The notes under the pieces were generated by a model, which saw only the letters and a list, made by a program, of their open reading frames with translations, had not been told where the DNA came from and did no database searches. DNA of 31,443 bases from Priapulus caudatus (taxonomy: Eukaryota > Priapulida > Priapulimorpha > Priapulimorphida > Priapulidae), in assembly GCF_000485595.1 (NCBI RefSeq), contig NW_014577564.1, positions 42,429 through 73,871 of the forward strand, read 5' to 3'. Below, piece after piece: positions 1 to 8,917 of this stretch (position 1 is the first letter of the stretch; each line of letters opens with the position of its first letter). Both the position numbers and the translations under genes were made by a program.

Positions 1-87
1 ACGTACCTTACTTCGGTAAGTACGTTAGTACGTACGTACCGTACCTACTACGACCACGTACTACGTAACTAACTAACTATACTAGTA

Positions 88-130
<43 letters not shown>
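88..130. repeat. TA dinucleotide microsatellite
   Basis: Uninterrupted alternating TA of about 43 bases, read directly. Confidence 0.95.
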
Positions 131-134
<4 letters not shown>

Positions 135-967
135 CGCGCGTGCAAATAACACAAGCAGAATGACATAGTATAACAGTGACCGATTCTTTTGTGAAAACAA
201 CACGTTTTTATTGGCACTTATTTTTTGTACAAGCTAAAAATTGCAACGAACACATTGTCGTGCCGCCTGCGAACAAGAAACCCGTGACGTCAGACGTATT
301 GCTGTTTTTATTCAATCATCATTTTTCTCGTTAACTATCATGAACTGTACGCCAACTTTTCCTGATATTCCGTGGGCGAAGCGAACCTGGGACGGTACAG
401 ATATGCACGTTTGTTACTCCAAGATAGATACCTCCCGCCATGTACTAGTAACAACACGATGTCCCGCCATGTACAACACGCTGAAATCGTTTGCGAGTGA
501 ATACAACCAAAAACACAAATCGCACACGTCGCCTATAAAGATAAGAAGCATTCACAGACTAAGCTCGACACGTGGTTCGATATAGGGACAAAGACATTCA
601 TTAGCGCCATTAGAAACAGAAACCGTGCCGTCAGCGCCAACTAGCGGAAGAACGGCACAACTACTCATCGCCACCCGATAGATAAAATAACGCATGCGAG
701 AACTCATGAGATTTTATAAATAGTCACGGACCCGTTATCAGAAGCATAAATAGTTATGACTGCGATAAGTATACATAAGATGACATAACGTTTGCACATT
801 TTATTCAAAGGTTGTGACATATTAAACTTATGGTAAATGTCATGACTATTTATTATGTCGGTAACAACAGGCTGCTAGACAACATTACAACATTAGATAT
901 CTTAACAAATATTTTGTGAATTTCGTTTAGCTGCAGCATATAATGATAGTCGAAGCTTACGTATGTT

Positions 968-1066
968 AAAACGCACGCACACACGCGCATACGCACGCAT
1001 ACGCACGCACACGCGTGCATAAACACGTACGCACACACGCGCATACGCACGCACGCACGCACGTAC
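968..1066. repeat. CGCACA/CGCATA alternating purine-pyrimidine tract
   Basis: About 100 bases of strictly or almost strictly alternating purine and pyrimidine built from CGCACG, CACACG and CGCATA. The Cys/Val/Arg-rich open frames on the minus strand here are by-products of the repeat. Confidence 0.9.
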
Positions 1067-1581
1067 CCTCATCATGAAATAGTGCGACAATATTTTCTTT
1101 TTTTGGCTTTCGATCACGTGATGCCAACCATCAAATGCTGGCACGTCCTTATACAATAACTACACATATACAAGTCACATTATTTTTTCTTCGTTTTGTG
1201 CTACGTTTATTATATTACGTTTTCGTTATATATATTATTAAATAATTTTGTTTTTTGTCGAGGAAAGCTAAGCCGCCCTCTACCACCCCATAAATTTGGT
1301 AATTCCAGTAGCTAGCTCCATTCACTCATCAGTCACGCTTTACTTAGACATCTGCGCAGATGCTGCTAACTGGGTGATAGTTATCAGTCCAGTAAAACAA
1401 AGACACAGCAATATTTGGAAAAGCGTATAAACAAAACCTAAACTATTGCGCAGAATTATTAACAGGTTACTGTTAATGTTATGGTTTAGCGCAAGGATAG
1501 TTAACTCCAGTAAACCTAACCCCGTCCTCAAATCCAACCTTACCACTAATCATAATCTTAACATTAACCATACAAAGCGCA

Positions 1582-1803
1582 ATGTATTGCCTCTTCTGGA
1601 CCAACACAGAGGATGAAAATACAGATGTAACGAAATGCCTGAAAGGTTCGAAGATACCTTGCAGATTACGATTGATCGATGCCAATACCGGACCAATTTA
1701 CGTCCGGGTAGATGATTACACGATTGACATCACCTTTTTCGGCCGTGCACGAAGTTGTATAATCAACGGTACATGCGAACTATATAAGTCATTAGACGAG
1801 TAA
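1582..1803 (+). other. Short unrecognised open frame, 73 codons
   Basis: An ATG-to-stop frame of 73 residues with balanced composition (MYCLFWTNTEDENTDVTKCL at the start), unlike the repeat-derived frames nearby. It has four Cys after the initial segment and no signal peptide. I recognise no family and find no convincing splice sites or neighbouring exons, so a chance open frame is the more likely reading. Confidence 0.12.
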
Positions 1804-3472
1804 AATAAATAACAACGGATGGCTCACACGTGGAAGCGGGATGTACGCGTCTCGTCGGTATTAAAGCATTTATTTAAGTTCTCGATTTAAACATTATCTT
1901 AAACATTATCTCACTGATAGCTTTTGTCATTAAGTCGACAATATTTGACGATTTTCCGATGAGACCGCGTGCGTCCGGCGACTCTCGACACAAACAAGTG
2001 AACATCGTTACGGACAGCACTGCACTCGTCGCTAACACGGTGATAGCTAGAATATAACGCGCGGTTAACCTCGACGGCGCTTGACCGTTGACCGCTCAGT
2101 TCCGGGGCGGCCACGACGCGGTCCTACCGGGAGTCGAGGTCGACTGTGCTTGGCGCCACGGTACGCCCTGGTGGTAAAATAACGCATTAAATAACAACCT
2201 ACTTGTATATTGGATCCTTTTACACTAGGCTTTTATCGTTGACAATGTCATACGATATTGCTATATTATGTAATGACATGACACGTTATGTATAACATGA
2301 TAAATTTTGAAATAATAAATAATGATAGATAACCGAAGATGTATTTCCTTGAGCATTACGCTGGAATAAAAGTGTGATAATAGGTATTCTATAATTGATC
2401 ATTGTATTTGCGTATTGGCACATTATAGACAGAAATATATTATTATGGAATTCGCATGCACCTCGTCGAAAAATTCGATAAGGTAGGTAATGCGAAAGTA
2501 GATACTGCATACTATGTAATTATATTATTAATTCCGCGCATAATCAGCTTATATTCCACTTGATTTATTAGCACTGTAAACGGTCGAGAACATCTGAGAA
2601 CACATGCGCGACAATCTATCACATATCTAAACAGATGTATATAACGAAAATCAGAGTAGCTTGTGGTGGGCCTGAGAAATGAGAACACCGAAAACAGACA
2701 CACTAAAGGGCTCTAACATAGAAGGCGCCGCAGTGAACCTGCGAAGTGCCAATAAGCACTGGTTAGGGTCGCGCTTCGTAGTCTAGCAAGGTGTAACAAC
2801 TATGGCGCCGGTCTTCTGCTGCCTCGTTTTCTGCTTTACCGTTGAATATGTGAAGGCAGGTGTCTACGTTCCACCGATCCTCTGCACTACCCCGTGTGTA
2901 TTCGACCAGCTTATCACTTGATGCCATCGAGTTATTAAGTTAACGATGAACAACTTGTCACAACTATTGGTATATGCTTCATACTTAGGTATACTGAAGT
3001 AAAGTGAGGTAATACTGAACGCAGGCCTGTTAGGCTCTTCATCAGGCTCTTCTAACTCGAGCATGTTCCTGGAATTCAGTTTTACTTCTTGACCCAACTG
3101 GGACATTATGCTCAGCTATAGCCTTGCGGTCGTGCCTGGCTGTTTCCGTGTGGCTCCTGCCGTTAATGTGGTAGCTTCAGGGGCTCTTTATCTCACTTAA
3201 CGCACCTGACACAGCGCCATATATTCGGTTTTCGAGCACGATGAGTGCATGCCTTAGAACACGATATAGTTGAGGGAGCGAGGCGGAGGCAATGCTACAT
3301 TACAGGGTGCAATTCACAAGCTGTCCCGATAACAAGCTTGGGCGAAGGCTACGATATTGTCCTAATAATTTACACCTACATGCAAATCTGCCGCCACCCG
3401 TAGGCCAACTGTACATAATAGTCGATAAAGTTTATATGGTCTAAATATAACGTTTTTTTGCGTTTCTCTTGA

Positions 3473-3545
3473 GTGGCAGTTATACAGCGAACTCATCTGT
3501 ACCTACAGAACGGCCACCTGTCAATAAAAGCGAGAGTTGATACGG
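3473..3545. repeat. Fragment of mariner-type MITE-like repeat
   Basis: The sequence GGCAGTTATACAG, followed by GGCCACCTGTCAATAAAAG, closely parallels 30818-30870 (GGCAGTTATACAG and GCCACCTGTCCATAAAAG), and more loosely the complete element at 9905-10082. I infer a diverged fragment of a dispersed short DNA-transposon family; no second terminus is visible here. Confidence 0.4.
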
Positions 3546-4020
3546 AGTTGACTGTAGCTATTTTCATACATGATCATAGCCCGAAACGTAAAAGCAAACG
3601 AACGGCGCATGCAGCAACGCCACGGCGACTATGTGAACGAGACGGAACATTGTTAGGGAATAACAGCACCTGGAGAGGGAAGGAGTATTAGTTGCCAAAG
3701 TTAGCTCCATACCTGTGAAGGTGCGGCTGGCTGCTGTTTCTTTGCCCAAGGAAGGCCAGATGACGGTTGCGAGGGTGGCGCTGCCGCGGGCTGTAGAGGC
3801 AAAGTGGACGCTATTATTAGTAACTACGGCTACGTCTACGTGAGGATGAGACGGCCCCCGATTATCTAAAGGCCTCTACTGCCGTAACGCTCTACAAAGC
3901 TCTACAGGGCTACGCGGCGTTTACGGAAGCACTGGAAGCTCGTCTACTGGCCTAAAACCAACGGCTCTATACTTGTTATAGGTGATTCTAACGTTAACGA
4001 TAGATGACTAATTGTCACAT

Positions 4021-4560
4021 TGTGGCGTAGCGACTGATGACGTATTACAGGGTGGTGGAGCGGTTGATGACGTATTACAGAGTGGTGTAGCGGTGGATGA
4101 CGTATATATTACAGGGTGGTTTAGCGACTGATGACGTATTACAGGATAGTGTCGCGATGGATGACGTATTACACGGTGGCGTAGCGATGGATGACGTATT
4201 ACAGAGTGGACTAGCGATGGATGACGCATTACACGGTTGGCGTAGCGATGGACAGCGTATTACACGGTTGGCGTAGCGATGGATGACGTATTACACGGTT
4301 GGCGTAGTGATGGATGACGTATTACACGGTTGGCGTAGTGATGGATGACGTATTACAGAGTGGCGTCGCGACTGATGACGTATTACACGGTTGGTGTAGT
4401 GATGGATGACGTATTACACGGTTGGTGTAGTGATGGATGACGTATTACAGAGTGGCGTCGCGATGGATGATGTATTACAGGGTGGTGTAGTGACTGATGA
4501 CGTATTACACGGTGGCGTAGCGATGGATGACGTATTACGCAATGGCGTATGGATTGATGT
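4021..4560. repeat. 30-31 bp minisatellite, about 17 units, with TGACGTAT core
   Basis: Contiguous head-to-tail units of the form GATGGATGACGTATTACACG plus GTTGGCGTAGT, alternating between 30 bp (GGTGG) and 31 bp (GGTTGG) versions. I count about 17 units. Some share a variant (ACAGAGTGG) in a higher-order pattern. Nearly every unit keeps TGACGTAT. The 30-bp units read as a decapeptide (DDVLQGGVAM type) over 4406-4600, but the 31-bp units break that frame. There are no spacers, so it is not a CRISPR. The array decays into TGACG-rich sequence to about 4660. Confidence 0.93.
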
Positions 4561-4735
4561 CACAGCGATGTGTGACGTAGCTATAGATGACGGTGCATGA
4601 CGTGACGTAACCATGCATGATGTCCGACATAATAACGACGTGATAATGGAGGACACCACGCAGTGATGTCGCTCTATTCCACTGTCAATGAACCGTTACG
4701 AACCGATGCTAAGGTTAAGACTTACTGAAGTTAGT

Positions 4736-4741
4736 TTTAAT
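4736..4741 (-). terminator. Possible ATTAAA poly(A) signal of the Pro-Trp gene
   Basis: This is the first ATTAAA or AATAAA hexamer I found on the minus strand downstream of the stop at 5355, about 615 bases away. If it is used, the MITE at 4814-5037 lies inside the 3' untranslated region. A six-base match in AT-rich DNA is weak evidence. Confidence 0.2.
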
Positions 4742-4813
4742 ACGAAAGTGTAAAGGCGTCCGGTGCTTCTATCTCTTCATTAGCATGACACCAATATAAA
4801 TATTACAACGAAA

Positions 4814-5037
4814 CTAAAGCTGCGTTTACACTATCGATTTTTGTCAGCAAATCGTACCGATTTCAAGTGCATTCCAACTTGCCCCCGACTTGACCCAAGT
4901 GCATTCCAACTAATCGGCTGAAATTCGATTGTGCTGAAATCGGAGTCGGAGTCGAGTCGCCGAGTTGGAGAGTTGTTCTATTTTGCACGACTCGGACGAT
5001 TTGCTGACAAAAATCGATAGTGTAAACGCAGCTTTAG
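4814..5037. mobile_element. 224-bp MITE with perfect 42-bp terminal inverted repeats
   Basis: The left end (4814-4855, beginning CTAAAGCTGCGTTTACACTA) and right end (4996-5037) are exact reverse complements over 42 bases. The inside is non-coding and contains a short direct duplication of CAAGTGCATTCCAACT (about 4866 and 4897). No convincing target-site duplication is visible, so the superfamily is uncertain. Perfect ends suggest recent insertion or copying. It sits 3' of the minus-strand gene, within about 320 bases of its stop codon. Confidence 0.9.
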
Positions 5038-5354
5038 GTCATTAAGCGTGGTGCTGTTATTAGCGATAAGTAGAGTGGGCGCTATTTATAGCGGTTTGGA
5101 CACGTAGACAAATCTGAATGGCACAGAGGATCAGGGGAATAAAACTAGAATCCTTCGGAATCAGTCTGACTGAAAAGAGAAAAAAGAACTGCGAGTTAGC
5201 GACTACAGCATCGCTATCAACGCCGAGACACTGATTATTGCCTCATCAGTTCCCTCCTGACTATGATAGCCGGTAGAAAAATAAACGCACGTCATGACAC
5301 CAGCAAGACTTCGCTACAGGAAAAGAGGCGTGGCGGGGAACATGTGAGACGTTG

Positions 5355-6880
5355 TCATGGAGATACCTGACGCCACGGGGCACCGCCCTGCGGAGCCGTC
5401 TGCTGCTCTAAAGCCTCTCCGTTGGTGGTAGGTGGCGCCACGGATGGCGCCTGTTGTGCCGCCGCCTCCTGAGAAACTGTCGCAGCAGGAGTGGAGGTTG
5501 CCGTTCTCCAGGGCGCTCCGCTTGATGGCGCTGCTGCTTGTTGACTAGGCTGGGGCGCAGCCGATGTCGCAATCGTCTGATTCTGAGCTGGCGACTGTTC
5601 TGTCGCCTGCGTTGACTGCTTATTGCGCCAAGGAGCACCACCAGATGCCGCACCTGCCACGGGAGCTGGGTGTGCCTGAGCCTGTGGTTGTCTCCACGGT
5701 GCACCGCCCTGCGTCTGGGGTTGCTGCTGTGCAGCCTGTGGCTGTGGCGCGTGTGGCTGTCGGTTGATAGCGCTGTGGGCTGTGTGGCTGTGGGCTTGTT
5801 GCTGTGGGCTTGTGGCTGTGCGAGCTTGTGATTGGGCTGTGGCTTGTGGGCTTGTGGCTGTGGGCTTGTGGCTGTGGGGCTTGTGGCTGTGGGGCTTGTT
5901 GCTGTGGGGCTTGTGGCTGTAGGGCTTGTGGCTGTGGGGCTTGTGGCTGTGAGGCTTGCGGCTGTGGAGCTTGTGGCTGTGAGGCTTGTGGCTGTGTGGC
6001 CTGGTGTTGCCTCCACGGCACGCCTCCTTGTTGCTGGGGCGCATGTTGCTGCGGTGCTTGTTGTTGTCTCCACGGCACCCCTCCTTGCTGTTGTGGTGTC
6101 TGTTGTTGTGGGGCCTGTTGTGGTGTGCTTGCTGTTGTGGTGGTTGTTGTTGTGGTGGCGCTGGTTGGTGTGGTGCTTGTTGCTGTGACGCCTGTTGCTG
6201 TCTCCATGGCGCCCCTCCTTGTTGTTGCTGTGCCTGTTGTTGCGGTGCCTGTTGTTGTGGTGCCTGCTGTAGTGGCGCCTGTTTTTGAGGTGCCTGTTGT
6301 TGTGGTGCCTGCTGTAGTGGCGCCTGTTTTTGAGGTGCCTGTTGTTGTGGTGCCTGCTGTAGTGGCGCCTGTTTTTGAGGTGCCTGTTGTTGTCTCCATG
6401 GCGTTCCTCCCTGATGCTGGGCTGTGGGTTGCTGTGCAGTCTGCTGCTGTCGCCATGGCACCCCGCCCTGTGTCTGGGGCTGTGGCGGCTGTGTGGGAGG
6501 GGATGGTACTTGCGATGACTGCTGTGGCGGAGGCGGAGGTGGAGCAGGAGCTGTGGGTGACTGTGGGGGAGCCGGTGAGGGTGCTGTCGGCTGCGCTGGG
6601 GGCAACACGGGCGCGGCCGCTGCTTGCTCGGGCTGCTTCGCCCAAGGAGCGCCGCCAGATGGCGTTTGCTTCAGCTTAATCTGCTGGGCCCAGGGGGCGG
6701 TGGGAAGCTGAGATGTGGGCTGAGGTTGCGACTTATTCCACGGCACGGTATTTGGATTATATGTGGGCGGCGGAGGCTGAGGCTGAGGCTGAGGCTGAGG
6801 AGGCGCAAACGATGAGCTGGTAGGGCCAGCCGTATCAGCCACGGTCTGTGATTGGTCGGGCCCGTCGTCTGTTGTGTCCG
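5355..6880 (-). CDS. Exon 4, Pro/Gln-rich Trp-motif array, terminal
   Basis: The acceptor is TTTTGCTTTGTAG before 6880, and the frame stays open for 507 codons to TGA at 5355. It begins [12 protein letters not shown], then runs through Pro/Gln-rich linkers punctuated by VPWNK, APWAQ, APWAK, VPWRQ, TPWRQ and APWRQ, ending APWRQVSP. From about 6128 down to about 5770 the open frame reads His/Lys/Ser-rich text (HSHKP repeats) and the Trp motifs move to another frame. All three frames are stop-free there because of the repeat. A 45-bp unit ([15 protein letters not shown]) is repeated three times at about 6250-6390. CAG/GTATCT just before the stop could serve as a donor for an alternative last exon. 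Confidence 0.8.
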
Positions 6881-8351
6881 CTACAAAGCAAAATACGTAC
6901 GGGGAACGTTATATACGATATTTAATCGGCATTTTTGTGTCTTTTGTTTAGTTCGTTACGCGTAATGTACGTCTCAAAGAAAACAGCAATGGCTTTGGAT
7001 TTTGTTTAAAGATATACGATATCAGATATTGGAAACACATTAGCCGAATAAAAAACAGCGAATTCCCAAACACATTTTCAGAAGCTTAAGGATAATTTGG
7101 GCCGCTCTGAATTGTACTATTCCATGGGATGATAGAATATTAATGACAATATTGAACGAGTGCATCAGAAAACGATTATGTCACTAATAACTTTCTCTCA
7201 TTCACCTTCCATATTACACAGTAGTACATAACAATACGGTCTGTTGAAATGTAGTCAATTTAATTTGCACAAGCTACGATACATCTAACAAGGGGATTAT
7301 ATTTTCCGCATGTGATACAATTTTAGGCCCTTAATCCAATCAAAGTACATAACCACGTTAGCGTGCACACTAATAATCGCCAACAAACGACAGTGCTGAT
7401 AATTTAACATAACAGCGAGAAACGCTGTGGTGTTTTTCCGTGGCTTTACTAAGCCCTACAAAACACAATGACAAGGAGGGAGTAAGTATCCAAGGGACCC
7501 GCTGCCAGAAACATCATATATAGTCATGTCAGCGTGAATCTAAAATGCCATTACTTTAGCAGTGCACAAGCTACAACATTTTAGACTCACGCCAGTCAAC
7601 ACTGCTATGTTTACGACAACGGGCCCGGGGGCCGGGCGCCATCATAACTTGTCGGATGTATCGTTGCCCCGGGCAACGACACCAACGCACCCTGAGCCTG
7701 CCATCCCTTCGGCTTCACATTAAACGTCTCGCCATACTCGACCGCCTTCCCGCCCTCCTTCTCCAGCTCGACGCGCACGGCTTCCGGCCTCGCTTCCGGC
7801 TCGCCGCCGTGCGCCGACTGTGGCACGGTTGTCTCGTCGTGCACCCACTTCTCGGAGCGCTCCTGTCGCTTGTGGAACAGCTTCGCGCCGCGTCCGTGCG
7901 TGGTCGTCTGCAGCTGGTTAGCGAGGTCGAAGCACTTGCGCGGCTGCACGTGCTTGTGGTCGGACATCTCGATGTGCTCGCGTTGCTTCATCTCCTCGAA
8001 GGCGCTTGGCTTGAGTAGGAAGCGCGGCACGCCCTCTCGCGTCGTCGCCGAGTCGGGCGTCGTCGGCGCGCCCTCGGAATCCGAGCCGTCGTCGTCGGCG
8101 GCGGCGGCGGCGTCGTCGTCGGGCATGTTCGACACGGTCCACTTCTTGGCGCGGGTCTGCCGCTTGAAGAACATCTTCGAGCCGCGCGATTTGACGTTCT
8201 TCGGTGACGTGAGCGTCTGCGCGACGACCTTGCACATCTTCACCTGCTCCTCGACGGTCGGATACTTGCTTTCGCCCTCCTCGAAGTACGCGGAGGAGCC
8301 GTACGCCTTCTCTGCGGGAGAGCACGCCGAAAGACGGAATTACATGTTGTG

Positions 8352-8397
<46 letters not shown>

Positions 8398-8870
8398 TTA
8401 TGGGGTAGGGTTAGAGGTAGAGTTAGGGTTAGGATTACGATTAGAGTTAGGATTAGGGTCACGGGTAGGATTGAGGGTTAGTGTTACTGTTAATGTTACG
8501 GCTAGAGTTAGAGTTAGGTTTAAAATTGGAATTAGGGTTGAGATAAGGGTTCAGGTTAAGGCTAGAGGGTAGAGTTATGTTTAAGATTAAGGGCTTTGAT
8601 TAGTGTTACGGTTAGGGTTACATTTAGGACTAGAATAAGGATTAGGGCTAAAGTTAGAGCCAAGGGTTCGGATTAGGGTTGGGGTTGGGACAAGGCTTAG
8701 GGTTAGCCCTAGGCTTATATTAAGCCCGGCGCACACGTGAGTTATTTTAATCAAGCAATTTGACCCATGCGTCATTTTACTTGAGTAAAATAACTTACGT
8801 GTGCGCCTGGCATTAAGGCGATAATTTGGATTAGGATTAAAGTTAGGATCAGGATTCAGGTTAATGTTAA

Positions 8871-8917
<47 letters not shown>

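Larger units (their letters stand above)
1..4013. other. Non-coding region at left edge, no gene recognised
   Basis: I see no exon with a recognisable protein family in this stretch. It begins with ACGT/GTAC-rich self-complementary sequence (1-60), then a TA dinucleotide run (about 88-130) and an alternating CGCACA/CGCATA tract (about 968-1066). Around 1495-1575 there is a weakly periodic CCTAAC-like stretch. Open frames at 241-585, 1582-1803 and 2864-3106 (minus) are short, unspliced and match nothing I know. The rest is AT-rich unique sequence. Confidence 0.6.

Noticed and set aside
2864-3106. Minus-strand 80-codon frame beginning MSQLGQEVKLNSRNMLELEE
   Set aside because: Considered as a small exon because the start is acidic and exon-like, but no paired splice sites or family match were found.
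4021-4560. Regular 30-bp repeats resembling a CRISPR array
   Set aside because: Units are directly contiguous with no unique spacers, and the DNA is clearly eukaryotic.
5620-6645. Minus-strand 341-codon frame as a separate gene
   Set aside because: It overlaps exon 4 on the same strand and reads sensible Pro-Trp text only in the slipped segment; elsewhere it is Thr/Ala noise.
5804-6679. Plus-strand open frame of 291 codons, Cys/Gly/Val-rich
   Set aside because: Antisense shadow of the Pro/Gln-rich exon 4; the low-complexity repeat leaves several frames open.
7656-8397. Plus-strand ORFs over exon 3
   Set aside because: Shadows of the GC-rich coding exon; the longer one runs into the GT tract (Cys/Val repeats).
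8397-8719. True telomere end
   Set aside because: Hexamers are too degenerate, and the tract lies inside an intron with genes on both sides.
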